The notes: generated from the sequence alone by a model not told the origin. 64,000 nt of DNA from Monodelphis domestica (GCF_027887165.1 NC_077227.1:64924607-64988606); one strand, 5' to 3'; shown: positions 10,402-25,400, numbered from the stretch's first letter. A program made the numbers and translations.

Positions 10402-13400
10402 GTGAGTGTAAGAGGAATCTGGTGGGGCTTCACCTCTTCCTTCTGTGAGGTTCTCCAAGCAGTAGGTGGCATTGAGGACCCTGGAGGAAGTGTTGGTTAA
10501 AATGGGGATTTGGCTAGTAGTATGGAGGATTTGCAGCTCACTTAGTTCAAGCTGAAAGGGAAGGTTGGAAGTTGTTCTTAAAGGTTTAAGAAATGCACCA
10601 AGAGGCCACATGTTGACTTCTTTCATCACTATTCACACTTCCCATTTGGGCTGGAAAGAGAATGAAAAAAGAGAATTCATTAAAGAATTGGTTCTTTTTT
10701 CCAAGGCTCACTTTTACCACAAATGGCTTCAGACAACCTTTGTTGCTATCTCAGTACTTTTAGTGGCAAGTGGTTAAGGAGCTGAGAGAGTGAAAATGGG
10801 GTGGGTATGGAAGGAATCTGGGTATTGTAGAGGACTGATTTGGGGCATCAAAGAAGGTATATTATGAGCAAAAGAGGACCTTTGAACTTGGAAAAAATAG
10901 AGTACTCCTTTCCTTCATGCTTCCTTCCTGCCCCTAGAGTCACTCCCCTACAGTGCCGCCATATATGTGGTATTCAGTGCCATGGAATTATAGGATGGTG
11001 TAGTGGGAAAGCTTTTTTTTTTTTTTAAACCCTTACCTTCCATCTTGGGAGTCAATACTGTGTATTGGCTCCAAGACAGAAGATTGGTAAGGGTTAGGCA
11101 ATGGGGGTTATGTGACTTGCCCAGGGTCACACAGCTGGGAAGTGTCTGAGGCCAGATTTGAACCTAGAACCTCCCATCTCTAGTCTTAGCTCTCAATCCA
11201 CTGAGCTGCCCAGCTGCTCCCTCTAATCAGCTTTTAACTTCCTTATGTGACTATAGGAAAAATCACCTGAGATCTATTGTCTTCCATATCTTCATTTTTA
11301 AAAATGAGAGGGTAAGACTATCTCCATCCTGAGGTCTCTTCCATCTCTAAATCTATAATTTTACAAGTTTCCTCAGCTACCGGACCCCATCCTTCCTCCT
11401 GACCTCAAAAACAATGTGACCTGTGAGAATTTATTTTTCATATACTATATTTAAGTTTTGCAGATTAGAAAGAATTTTGTTTATTCCTGTGTCTGGGTTC
11501 TGGGTCAGAGACTCTGCTTTTTACATTTTCTTTGTCCAGTGAATGCCTTCCTTTGTGGCAAAATTTGGTTAATAGAAAAGTGAGACGAGGATTTTCTTTT
11601 TGACCTTCATCACGTGGAGATGAAGAGGAGTGGATAGTTTGATGACCCATCTCCTAATTAGCTGTTACAATGAGAAATGTCTTGGGATGTTCAAGGGAGG
11701 GACTGAATAATGAGCTTCTAAAACACTATTTATAGATCTGCCTGATGTGGTTTTGAGATCTGTGGTCATTTGTGGGGGGCCTCTGACTTATCACTTTATT
11801 GGTTATAATGCTAGGATAATCAATAAATCAATAAACAAATCTGTTGAATTAATTTTAACCATAAGAGACCCTTAAACACAGACTCCTCTTGGGAGCAGGA
11901 AATCATTTCAAACTTGAGGACATGACTAGTCCACTGTTGAATGGGTGTACCATTTAAAGAAAAATGTTTTCCCGGCAGCTCCTCCTGAGATGGCAGGACT
12001 GTAATCTCAAAATTATAGTGCTTTGACATCTCAGTGGTAATTAAAGAAACCACACCACCCACCACCATGTTTGAGTGTGATTTCCATGGGTGGTTGACAC
12101 TTAGATCAGGCCAGGGAGCCTTGGCCTTCTGATCTTTCTTGTATACAGCAGTATCTCCTCCATAATATCCTTACAGCCTTCCTGCTGCAGTTTTTAAAAA
12201 TTCCATCTTGTTCAGCTCCGGCTGCATAAATATTTCCTCTCCCCCTGCAGAATCCTCGTCATCTGTTTTTCTGAAGCTTTGAAGCTATTTTTCCTCCTTT
12301 TCCTGACATGTAATCTCTTGGCTTCTTGCATCTTGTACTTGGTTTACCAGTAACAAATTTGAAGCACCAAATTCAGATAGCAAAAGTTCATTACTCTGAA
12401 ATTATAGCAGGTCCAGTTGGTGATTGAAGGTGGCTGCAAATGTTATCAGTGTTGTGCAGAATTGGGAATGTATTTGAGTGAGAGTTAAATCATTTTTCAA
12501 CTTAGCATGCAATGTTAGGATTCCAAGTGAAGAAATGACATAGCAGGGAGGTTGGCTTTGGAAATGACAGGACTGAGAGAGATGGGCTCCTCCTTTGAAG
12601 AGAGACGGTGAGGGTGACAATCCCATTAAGTTTGTAATGGTCTATTATTTTAATCAATGGGAAGAGAGAGACCAGAGCTAAAGGGATTTCCTGTGCTGGG
12701 GAGGAATTGGGGTTGAAAATGATAGAATCTCAAGTTGTAGATGATGGAAAAACTGCTTTTGATTTGGAATCAGAAGCCTTGGGTTCAAATTCTGACTTAC
12801 AGGGATTGTAGGATTTACAACTCCAAATCTGTGAATCTGTGATCATCTTTAGAAAGAGGCAAGATTAGGGATAGTGGAAAAAACCACGGATTTGGAATCT
12901 TGAATTCAAGTCTTGAACTTGGATATTAAACAATCTTTGTGAGCTTGGCTTATTTAGTGTTGCTAGGTCTTGTTTTCCTCACCTGAAAAATGGTAATAAT
13001 ATTCTAGATTAATTTCAAGGATCTCTTGGAGCCAGCTCTAACTGGAGAGCTGACTGTTAAATGTTTAATATAAGCATTTAGTTTGGAAATCAGCAAGCTA
13101 CATATCAAGGCTTGGTTTACTCTTTGACTGGTTGGCTAGACTGAAGAAAATGATGGAGAAAATGTTAGTTGTGTTATGAGCAGGCCCCTCTCCTCCTTCC
13201 CAAAGATGGCCATTAAGCCTACCACTGGGTAATTGTAAAGATTAGATGAATAAAGAGGTGAATGTGCTTTGAAATAAATTATTAAACTAGACATGTTAAA
13301 TTAGTTTTTAAACTTTAACTTTAAACCCTGACCATCAGTAGATAAAAAGGATCATAAATTCAAAGCTGGAAGGGACTTGGAAGTCAGTTGGTCCAACCAG

Positions 13401-16400
13401 AGGAGGAATCTGAAACCCAGAGAAATTAGGTAACTTGTATGGTATATGATAGTGGTGGGATATTGTTGTGCTGGAAAAAATGATGATCAGGATGATTTTG
13501 GAAAAATCTGGAAAGATGAACTGATGCAAAGTGAAGTGAATAGAACCGGAAGAACATTGTATGTGGTGACAGCAGTATTTTTTGATGAACAATTGGAATG
13601 ACCTAGTTATTCTCATCAATGCAGTGATCCAAGACAATCTCAGAGACTCGTGATGAAAAATGCCACCTGCCTCCAGAGAAAGAACTGATGGGGTTTGAAT
13701 GCAGAATGAAAAATATTATATTTCACTTTCTTTTTTTCTTGAGATTTCTTCCGCAAAATGATTAATGTGGCAAAATGTTTTACATGATTGCACATGTAAA
13801 ATCTACATGAGCTTACTTACCCTCTCAGGGAGAGAGAACAAGTAGGAGGTAGTGAGCGAGGATAGAAAGGAGGAAAGAATTTGGAACTCCAAAAAAAAAG
13901 AATGTTAAAAAATTGTTAGTACATGTAAATGGGGGAAATATTAAAATACCAATATTAATATAGGAATATTAAAATTAGGAATATTATCATGGCTGAAAAA
14001 TATACTTGTCATGTGGCTGACCCAGTAATGGGCCTCTGAATTTGAGCTGTCCTCAGACATAAAAAACTTACTGTCTATTTCATCCTTAATGTCTAAATAG
14101 TACTAGAGAATCAGAGTTGGCTCCTTGTTGCAATGAGGCATCAAATTAGAACTTGATTGGATGTTATTAGAAGGCATTTTCTGTTGGCATAATTGTAGAT
14201 CTGTGGTGCTGATGGGGTTAGCCTTTAGCAGATGGGTTGTTTTAGAAAGGTGATGTCTTCCTTAGGGCAGTTTACCATATCACAGAGATGTTAGACCACT
14301 GATAGTTTACCTTCTGAATAGAGAGGGAGCAAGATGTGGAAAGAGGACTATGTACTGTGTTTCAAGGACCTGGGCTTCAATTCTGGATGTGTTACTTATT
14401 GGCTGTGTGCCCTGGACGGATGTTGGGTCCCCCTGGAGGGTCTCCTGAATTCAAGTTTTAAACCTCTTCGCTGAACTAGCTATGTGACCTTGTTTTAATG
14501 TTGCTAATGTTCACCCTAGACTTGTTCATCTATAAAATGAGAGGAGGGTGGGGGATGACTAAATGATGTCCATCCTCTTTTCTCCCCTGATGCCTGTGAT
14601 ACTGTTTCTTTACTTTTTTGCTCACTCAAAAAAAAAAAAAGAAAATCAGCCTCCTGATATGTTAAAACATTTTTATTTATTTAGCAGTTAAATTTCATAT
14701 TTAACCAGGGAATTAGAGGGAAAATGTATTGGGAAGAAAGGGAGGCCAGAAGAGAGATGATTGGAAGATGAAAAGATCCTTTAAACTTTCCTGGTTCTAA
14801 TCTGTGATGAACTTACTCTTCTGTTCTCCCTTTAGCTAATGCCTGTGACTGTACTGCTACTTTCTTCACCAGAGATTGTTTAAATTAAAGAGTAATTGGC
14901 TTGAACCTTTTCTTGGATGTGTTTCAAAGACAGAAGTAGTAGATAAAAGGAAGGGAAATATTCAAGTTACACTAAATGAGAAATAGTAAAAAATTAAGTG
15001 GTAGCATGATGTAAGTTGCTGTGTTGCTATTCAGGCTTTATAACCTGTGTTGCTCTAAACATGTCAGAGCAAGAATATGCAAGTACCTCTTGAGTAATGC
15101 TTACTTATTAGTACAGATAGATTGCAAAATCTTCCTTCCTTCCTTCCTTCCTTCCTTCCTTCCTTCCTTCCTTCCTTCCTTCCTTCCTTCCTTCCTTCCT
15201 TCCTTCCTTCCTTCCTTCCTTCCTTCCTTCCTTCCTTCCTTCCTTCTTCCCTCCTTCCCTTCCTCCCTCCTTTCCTTCTTCCCTCCCTCCTTCCCTACCC
15301 CCCCTTCTTCCCTCCCTCCTTCCTTCCCCCCCCCCCCTTTCTTCCTTTACCTTTGTCTTAGAATCAATATTATGTATTGGTTCCAAAGCAGAAGAATGGT
15401 GGGGGTTGTGACTTTCCCAGGGTCACACAGCTGGGAAGTGTCTGAGGTCAGATTTGAACCTAGAACCTCCCATTTCTAGACCTGGCTCTGAATCTACTGA
15501 GCTAGCTACCTGTCACTCTAAAATGTTTATTTTAAGTGAAATATTTATTAACCTCGCACTATATGCTAGTTATTGTGATAAAGGTTTGGGTTTATAAAAA
15601 AAGGCAAAAAAATAGTCCCGTGTCTCAAGGACTTTATGAAAATCTAATAGAAACATGGAAACAACCATGTAGAAATGACATGGGCAGGAGAAATTAGAAG
15701 GAATAATAGCCAGAATTATTTACATAGCACTTCATTTGTTTCCAAATTTTTACACGTTAGGTATTAGAAACTCACAATAACTCTGAGGTAGCTGAAATTA
15801 TTTCCCCTATTTTTCAGATATAGAAACAGGCTAAGGAAGGTTAAATGGCTTGCCCAGGGTCATACAGCTAGTCAGTGTCTGAGGCAGGATTTAAACTTGG
15901 GTCTTGCTGGCTCCATTGGGCCACATAACTACTACCTCGGTTGTTAATCTGTAACATTAAGGGAGATAACGAAAGGTTTCTTGCAGAAGCTGAATTTTAG
16001 TTGAGGCCCAAAGGAATGCAGGGAAATCAGGAAGACAGATGAGGATGAAGAGAATTCTCAGCATTCAAAGCCAAAGAAAATATTCAGTGTTGGGAATAGC
16101 CAGAAGGCCAGTGTCTCTATTACAGAGTACATGTTGTAAAGATTAAAATTAATATCCAACAACTATTATATTTTTAAAGTTTTATTAATAATAACTAAAG
16201 TAAAAGAACTACCAGAACTCAAGACCAGTTGCGAGTAAAAAAGAGCCTGGGAGGAGTCACTGCAAACTTAAATCATGCAAAGTGAGGACGCAGGAAAAGA
16301 GAAAAGGATTCTAGGTAATACAGAAAGGAATTTTGGGTAATGTAATTTTAGGGGTTCAAGAAGTTCTAACTATATAATGGAGGAGTTTTAAATGTCAAAG

Positions 16401-19400
16401 ATTAGAAAAGTAGAAAGAGACCCAGTTATATGAACAATTTTGAATACCAGAATTTTTTTTTAATCCTGACTTTTGGTCATCTTAGGGTGCCACTGGGGTT
16501 TAGTGAGTTATGGTCAAATCTGCCTTTTAGGAAAGAATTGTTTGGCCACCGAGAGGAGGAGGATGAATGGGAATAGGAATAGACTAAGAAGCAAGCAAGA
16601 AGACCAGCCAGGAGACAATAGTATGGTCATGAGGCAAAAAAAAAAAAGCTGGCACCAGAGTGGTGGTAGTGAGAAGACAGAAATGAGAATATCTGAGAGA
16701 TGTTAGAAAGGAAGAAATGATAAAATCTGACAATTGATTGGAGATGAGTCCTGGGAGGGAAAGAAAGTGAGCAGTCAAGACAAAGTGAGTTTTAAAGCTG
16801 GGTTCCTGGGAGAATGGTGGTCTCCTTAACAGAGGATGGAGGAAGAGTAGGAAGAGGGCAAGAAAGGCAAGTTCAGTTTTGTTTGAGATGGCTATCGGAT
16901 ATCCATTTAGAAACACCTAATAGTCGAAGAAATATTGGGCTGTAGATGAGGTGAGATGTGAGAGTCGGACAAAACAGAGCTGAGAATTGTCCGAATAGAA
17001 ATGATCTTTGGGTCCAAGGGAACTGATGAGCTCACCATTTGAAATAGTAGAGGGAGAAGAAAAGAGGGTCCATGCCAGAGTCTTGGGGGACCTCCATGGT
17101 TTGGATGTGTGACCTATTTTAAGGTCCAGCAAAGGAGACTGAAAAGGAGGTCAGACAGATAGAAGGAGAACCAAGGAGAGCAGTGAAATGGTAACTTGGA
17201 GAAAAGAGAGCTATCAGGTTGATTGCTAGTGTCACAAGCTGCAGAGAAGTCAAGGAAGATAAAGATTGAGAAAAGGCCATTAGATTTGTTCTTTTCAAAA
17301 TTACTGGTAACTTTGTAAAGGGCTATTTGACTGAGAAATGAGATTGGAAGCTGGACTGCAGATTGGAGAGCAAGATGGCCTTGGAGAGTTTAGCTACAAA
17401 AGGAGGAAGAGAGATAGCATGGATGGGCAGATCTAGCAGAATTTTTGGAGGATGAAGGAGACATGGGCATGTTTGTGTAAAGTAGGGAAGCATCCAGCAT
17501 ACAGAAAGAGATGGAAGACTAGTGAGGGAGTAAAGATGATAGGGCAATCTACTGAAAAGATGGGATACAATATGATTTCTTGTGAATGTAGACATTTTGC
17601 TTTGGCAGAGAGAAGATCCATTCTTCAGTGAGATGGAAAAGATGGTGGTAGAAGTCATGTGAATATTTGTTTCTCTGCATATTAACTTTTGAACAGATCC
17701 AGTGAATGAGAGGAGCACATAATTATATTCAATCATAGACCAAGAGCTAGAAGGCATCTTAGGAACATTCTGATGCAATTCCTTCATTTTCACATGGGAA
17801 ACAGCTCCAGAGAGGTGAAATTTTCTTTTTTTAGGGACACATAGGTAAGTATCAAAGGCAGGATTAGAATTCAAAACCTTACTGCTTTTTACTCTCTGCT
17901 AAATTGAATCTTATTTAGGTCAATCCCTTCTATCACCAGATATTCCTTCATTCCTTCATTCATTTGTTTATTTATTTATTTAAATGTTTGTTTTTGTTGA
18001 TTCACATTTACTATTTCATTGGAAAAAATTTCTTTTTCATTGCAGTTTTTCATACGGCTACTTCTAGTTACAGTAATTATCATCAGATATTTATTAAGCA
18101 TCTGTATGTGTGCTAGGGGTTGGGAATACAAGTACAAAGAATGAAACAATCTTTCCTCAGGAGTCCATAGATTTAATTTAATGTGATTGAGAGCTAGTAG
18201 GGACTTGGAGACCATTCATGTTAACCTGTCATTAGAACTTCGAGCTGGGGAGAAACTTAGAAGCCATCTTGTTGAACTTTCTCATTTTACAGTTGAGGAA
18301 ACTGAGGCCCGAGGCAGCGATAAGGACTGTTAAAAATCATACCTGTTGTACCAGGTGCAATTTGAACTCAAGTCCTTGTGTTTTCCACTGTCCTGTGTTA
18401 CTTTGTAGTCTTTGTAGAAAATAATCCAAGCCATTTACATTTAAATTCTTTGGATTAATTGTAGGTTTGGGCTATACATGGTTCTGGTGTTATCTCTGTC
18501 ACTAACTAGCTGTGTGACCTCAGACAATTCACTTGATTTCTCCTGGGCCTCCCTTTTCTCATCTGTGAAATGAAATTTTGGCCCAGATGGTCCTTAAGGG
18601 TCCTTTCCATCTCTCTTCTCTGTTTTTAATCATATTTTGAGAAAGATTGGAGAGATCTGGCCACATTAGGCAGAGGTGAGGGCCCTGGGGGGTGGGGGGT
18701 TGTGGACTGCTGGATATGTCAGGACTGAATCACCAAGGAGACCCTCAGGTAAGAAGGCCACATGGCACGTGTGCCTCCTGGCTTAGAGGTCTGCATGGAA
18801 TAGTGGCCTCTCGCTTCCATCTGTTGGAGCTAAAATAAGTGAAAGGGAAATTCAAATCCTTCAGGTTTTCTGTCAGCCACTTACCAGTTACAAAAAAAAA
18901 AAGGATGCTGTAATTTTTGACCCACATCCCGATATTTCCATACCCTGTCTGGCTCTAAGGCAGATGGTCCAAACACTTAATTGGAGAATGCATTAAAACT
19001 TGGAGAGATAGCATTTTAGGGCTGTTTCCAAGGGCTATCAACTCAGCAACTTGAATGCAAACCCTCACCGATAATGGCTCCAAGTCATCCATAGGCAATA
19101 TTTTTAAAAAGAGGCTTGATTATTACTTTTGGGGACAGATAGCGACTCATTATTCCCTGATTAACTATTCTGAGTAAAAGTCCTGTTGAGCTAGCTTTAA
19201 TAAATAAATGTATGATTAACAGCCATTAGGATGGGAGTAATTAGTGTGTCCAAATCCAAAAAGCCAACCTCCCCCCCCCAAAAAAAAACTTTGTAGGTTA
19301 AATATATCCCCAGCCATCTTATTTGCACTGTTAATTTCCTTTAAAAACCCTTTCTTCATAGGTAGTACAAAGGTAAACTTGAGGGAATTCTCATTTCCAT

Positions 19401-22400
19401 TAAGGAAGCCCTGAATTAATGAGGTTTCACCATGCCAGAGATGTCGAGCTAAAGGGAGACTTTATTTGACTTTCTTATATTCAGGGCTTTCAAGTCCTGT
19501 TGGCTTATAAAGCCCACCTTTTTCTCCTGTGTAATGTCATAAATTGGAAGCTTCAAGTAGTGGACTAATTTATTCCTTTGGCAAACATTTTTGTGCCTTT
19601 GTTGTTCAGTCATGTCCAACTCTTCCTGACCCCATTTGCAGTTTTCTTGGCAAAGATAATGGAGTGGTTTGCCAATTTATTCCCCAGCTCATTTTACAGA
19701 TTTAGAAACCCAGGCAGACAGAGTTAAGTGACTTGCTCAGGGTCACGGAGCTAGTAAGTGTCTGAGGCCAGATTTGAACTCAGGAAGATGGTTCTTCTTG
19801 ACTTGAAGCCCAGTGTTTTACCTAGCTAGCTGCTGATTTGCATGCCTACTGAGAATGATAGTCATAGACTTGATATTTGAATAATTTCTCAGGTTAGCTA
19901 GACCAGTTTGCCTTTGTACTACATATAAAGAAAGAGTTTTTAAAGGAAATTAACAGTGCAAATAAGATGGCTGGGGATATGTTTAACCTACAAAGCTTTT
20001 TTTGGTGAGGTGGGGCAGGAGCTTGTCTTTTTAGATCTGGACACACTAAATTTCATTTAATGATTACTATAAACTCTGAAGAGGGAACTAGCATTTATAT
20101 AATTCTATGAGGTTTGCAAAGCAGTTTATAGTTGTTATCTCATTTGATCCTAATGACAAACCTTGGAAGTAGGAGCTATTGTTGTCCCCATTTTGCAGAT
20201 GAGGAAACTGATGCTGATAGAAGTTAAATGACTTAACCAGGGGCACACAGCTATTTGTACTCAGCTTCTCCTGACTCTCAAGTCCAATGCTGTCTATTAC
20301 CTTGCCCCATCTACTTGGCAGTCATAGACTTGCAGTCTCTCAGAAGTGGGAGGGTTCTTCGTGATCATCTTTTCCCTGGCTGGGAATCAGTTCGTGTTCT
20401 ATGTGCAGGATACCCCACCACATGCTGTGTAATTGGATGTCTAATCTTTACTTGAGATGGGTCCCCCATCTCAATGCAGCCTTAGCATCAGCATCAGTAT
20501 AGGGAGCAACTCTGGATACTTCATTTTTCAGAAATTATCTCAAAATGCCTAATTTTTCAGAAATTCTTCCTTATTAATGAGTTCAAATCTGCCTTTGTAA
20601 CTTCACTCTTTGGTCCTGATTCTGCCCTCTGGGGCTAAGAAATAACAAGCTTAATCCCTTTTCCACATATAGCCCCTTGGATATTTGAGATCAATTCTCA
20701 TTTCTTTGTTTTTCCTTTTTTCCCATCTTCTCTTCCCATTTTTGCCCCCTTGTTCTACATTAAATAAATATGCCCATATTCCTTAAAATAAAATAAATTT
20801 TGTTACCTTTTCCTTTTATATCATTTAAATTTCTCTCCTGCATTCTTTTCCCTTTCCTGATCCCTTTCAGAAAGCCATCTTAACACTGAAATTTTTATTA
20901 GATTGTAAGCTTCTTGAGGCCAGGGACTATATTATCTCTAGCACTGTGCCTAGGATGTAGTAGGTTTTTAATATATGTTTATTGATTGATTCTTTAAGAA
21001 AAATAAAGACTAAAAAAAATCAACAAATCCCCCAAATATGTGGAAAAATATTAAATACAATATTTCACACCTGAGAACCCCCACCTCTGTCAGAAGCTGG
21101 GAGAGAGGGGTCTTGGGAATCCCTAGGTCTGTCATCTATGGTCCTCCAACCACACATCTTCTGTATGGTTTCAGATTCCTTATTACAGTGGCTAATATTC
21201 CATTTGTCAGTATCTTTCCTAAAATCGAGGCATCCACCCATTATCACCTTTACTATTTAATGTTGTTCTAGAAATGCTAGCGATAGCAATTAGAGAAGAA
21301 AAAGAAATTGAAGGGATTAAAGTAGGCAGTGAGAACTAAATTACCACTCTGGAGATGATGATATGATGGTCTACTTAAAGAACCCCAGAAAATCAACTAA
21401 AAGACTAGTAGAAATAATGAACAACTTTTATCAGAGTTGCAGGGTACAAGGTAAACCCACATTAATCATCAGCATTTCTATATATTTCCAACAAAACTCA
21501 GCAGCAGGAGTTAGAAAGAGAAACTTCGTTTAAAATCACTGTAGAAAACATAAAATATTTAGGCATCTAATAGCCAAAATTGAAGCATCCAGAACCCAAC
21601 GTGAAATTTATACCCACATGTGTTCTGATTGGCTAGAATGGCTGGTTCCAGGCCAACTTTAAGCTCTCTTTTACTCTCTTTTAATGATTGTGTTACCAAG
21701 ATTGTAACACTCTATTACGATACATTATGATTGAAGGGTCTGTATAAAAGGATAGATTGTATACCTGAGTTCCCAGTGTTTGATGAAAGTCGGAGGGCTG
21801 CCTGTTTCTCCCTCCTCCAACTCCTCATTCATTTATAAAATGAATAGTGTTGGTGATTGAAAAGTGGAGTGGCCCTTCCCATTGATAGTAACATCATTTT
21901 CATTCCTTTGGAAAGCTTTGACAAAGTAGGATTCCTGTGGGAGGCAGGCGGCATGTTATCTGTTAGCTGGGGTAGCCCAGAGGATTCTTCTGGTTTATCT
22001 TAGAGGACCCAGCTTCCTCCCCAATGACTCTGTGCCATCCACCCAGCACATGCCTTCCTGAGGCCTCTTCCCCCACTTTCTGCTCTGCAGATCCTCTGTG
22101 AGCTCTGTGTGAGCTCACTCTGTTGCTGGGTTTGGAGCACAAAGTCAGACCCAGAAGTGCTGGCGGAGTGGAAAATCTTAGGCGCCTGCCTTTGTTTCCA
22201 AGGGACCTGCTTAGTCACTGTCAAATAGAACTGAATTTTTTCATACTTTTTTTTTTGGCCTTGTTTTGGAAACTTAGATCAAAAGTGAAATTTCCTTGGA
22301 AATGATCCATGATGGCTTCTTGCACTGAACTCCCAGAGTTCACTGTGGCTTTTTAAAGCTTTTTTGAGGGAAGACTGTGGTGTGTTGTCTTTGTCTGTGA

Positions 22401-25400
22401 CTCTTGTAGTGGATAGGTCTGCCTACTGCAGTAGTAGGCTCCCAAATATTTGCTGAGTGAATGAATGAGGTGGGATATTTTACAAAAAGTCCTGAGGTCA
22501 GTTGAGGGTGGAGAGCCAGAAAAACATATTTACCTTGTTGCCAGCATTTTACTTTGAGCCTGATAAGAAAGAAGAAGCCCCTTAGGACTTTTTAAGAAGT
22601 GCCGAATGTTTTTTATAGGCAATTAATTGGATTGTTAGACTCAATTAAGGTCTGCCAAATCAAAGTGAGACAAGCTCCCTTTGAGATCAGTAGCTTAGTT
22701 ATTATCCCTATTTAAAAAACCCCACAACAAAAAACAGATGGGAACCTAAGATTTAATTGCAAGGTCATCTGAGTTAGTAAGTGTTGTATCTCAGAACCTG
22801 AAAATCAGAAAGGGCCTTGGGGTGGGAGTAAAATGGGGAAAGGAGCTAGGAGGAAGCCAGAGGGTTGGAGAAACCAGAGGATCTGAGTTGACATTTCATG
22901 CATTCTGCTTGTTACTCTGTGATGAAGACCGAGTTGTTTAATTCCTCTGGGGATGTTTCTTCTTTTGTAAAATGAGAGACTTTTAAAATCTCTTATAGCT
23001 TTAAATCTGGGGCACCTGGAGGGAGTGGTAGGGCAGGGCATGGAGTCAAGAAAGATTCATCTCCCTGAGTTCAAATCCAGTCCCAAATACTTACTAGCTG
23101 TGTGACCCTAGGCAAGTCACTTAACCCTCTTTGCCTCAGTTCCTCATCTGTAAAATGAGCTGGAGAAGCTATTGGCAAACCATGTCAGTATCTTTGCAAA
23201 CAAAACCTCAAATGAGATCTTGAAGAGTCCAAACAGGGCTGAAAAAATGAGAAGCTTTAACTCTATGAGCCTAGAAGGCTAACTCTATAGAATTATAACC
23301 CCTATAGCCATAAGGGATTTTAGAATCCAGCCCATTGATTTTACAGCAGATTGAGGCCCAGGGAGATTGTAAGTTGCCCCAGGCAGTCCTGAAGCCCTTT
23401 TTATCATCTCTCTTTGGTGTCTTCTTGAACCCTTCTGGTAGTCTTTGTGAGAATTCCATAGGATAACTCAGAGTGCCCTGGGGCAGATTCTGTACCTGAA
23501 GTTGTCCCTTTTTGAGAACCACTTAAAGAGGTCTAATACTGGAGAAAGAAATGGCACACCATTTCAGCCTGTTTGCCAAGAAAAGCCCTTGGATGGTATT
23601 TGGTGTGGATAGCCCACTGGTCCCAAAGAGTTCCAAAGGACTGAACAAGAAAAAGGGGAATCTGATACCAAAAATCTGGGGTGAATTGAGGAACAAATGG
23701 AAATCTTTATGTGTTAAGCACTTATGTAATTGAGAAGGATGCAAATACCAAAGTGAAATGGGCCCTGGATTCAGGAGATTTCATTGGAATGGGAGAAATC
23801 TAAGGGAGTGTTTTTTGGCCTTGGGGAGGGGAGTTTTGGGCTTTGGAGTAACAAAGATGCTGAAAGGATTGGGGCAATCCATGAACTTTCCCTTTCCTAG
23901 ATGCTCTAATCCCTTTTTGCAGGGCATTCCTGCCTGAGATAATAGAGAGGACACAATTTGGAGTCAGGAGAACTGGGTTTTGTAAAATTTAAAATTAAAT
24001 CTTAATAATAAAAATATTATATTTTAGGGGATTTATTAATGATCATTAGAAATCAAGGAATAAAGAGGACACAAAATAAAATCATGGGCCCATGGCTGAT
24101 TAGCTATTTTCAAAATCCTCACTTGCCACCATCACCATGCTGGCTTCATGCCAAAGAGAGAGAGTAGGACCGCCCACTCAATATTTATCTCCTGTCTACA
24201 GGAATTACAGGAAGTCAATGGGCTCCTGGGAAATGTAGTTCTTTTTTTAGGGTAACAGATTTTCAATTATACAGTTTGAGTTCTAGGTCTGACATTCAAT
24301 AATCTAATTTCAGATCATTTCTGACTTAGAGTTTCCAATCATTCTGAGCCTTTGTTTCCTCAATCTGTGAAATAAAGGCAATATATAATATAATAATGAT
24401 AACTTAGATTAATTCCTGCTACATAGGATTGTTGTAACAACAGCTCCTGCTATTGTTAAATACACTTAAAAACCTATTTTATCTTGTTTTTAATGTTATT
24501 GATATCCTTTGTTTTTGTATCACCTCTGTTACCTGCCATTTCTCTCTTCCCACCACCTTAGAGACAGTCTTCCTTTATAATAAAGGGGAAATTAACAAGA
24601 CTAACATATTGAAAAGGAATATATAGTATTAAATGCCTATATTCCAGGGTAGCTAGGTAGCTCAGTGGATAGATAAAGAGCCTGAAATCAGGAGGATCTG
24701 GGTTCAGATGTAGCCTCAGACAATTCCTAGCTGGGTGACCCTGGGCAAGTCACTTAACCCTCATTGTCTGGTCCTTAACCACTCTCCTGCCTTAGAATGG
24801 ATAACACAATATTAATTGTAAGATGAACAGTAAGAGTTTTTAAAAAAATATGTAAGATTATAGATTTAGAGCCAAAAAGTGTTGGGGAAAAACTATATTA
24901 ATGTTATAGTCTGCATTTAGATATCCTCTGAAAGAAATAATCTTTATTACTTGACAGGTACTTATTATCATCTCTTTATCCTGTATTATAGCTTGTTTGT
25001 ACACATTTGTTTGCTTGTGGTCTCCCACTTTAGTTTGTAAGCTCCTTAAAGGCTGGGGGGGGGGGAGACTGGCTTTTGCCTCTTTTAACATCCCTACCAC
25101 TTAGGACAGTGCCTGGCATGTAGTAGGTACTTAATAAATGTTTATTGACTGAGAGACAATTTAAGAGTAATCTAATTTCAAGTCATTTTTGACTTAAAGT
25201 TTTCCAAAATGGCAGTTTCCCATGTCCTCTGTCACATCTCTGCTTCAAGACAATTTTAGCTAACCTTTATTATAATAATAACAATAACAACAATAATAAA
25301 ACAACTAGCATTTATTTGGTGCCTATTATGTTCTAGGCACTATGCTAAATCTTTTACAAATATTATCTTATTTGATCTTTACAACATCCTTGTGAGGTTT

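Noticed and set aside
10184..10405. 73-codon plus frame over TSPAN14 exon 2
   Set aside because: Wrong frame. The family start MHYYRYSN is read from 10321, and the upstream half is a SINE.
15021..15479. Long plus and minus open frames with repeated Phe-Leu-Pro-Ser or Lys-Glu-Gly-Arg
   Set aside because: They are translations of the (TTCC)n microsatellite and the adjoining SINE. The repeat is open in several frames, with no gene context.
17323..17874. 183-codon minus-strand open frame
   Set aside because: It is the antisense of an ancient purine-rich dispersed repeat and a MIR relic. No domain or splice context.
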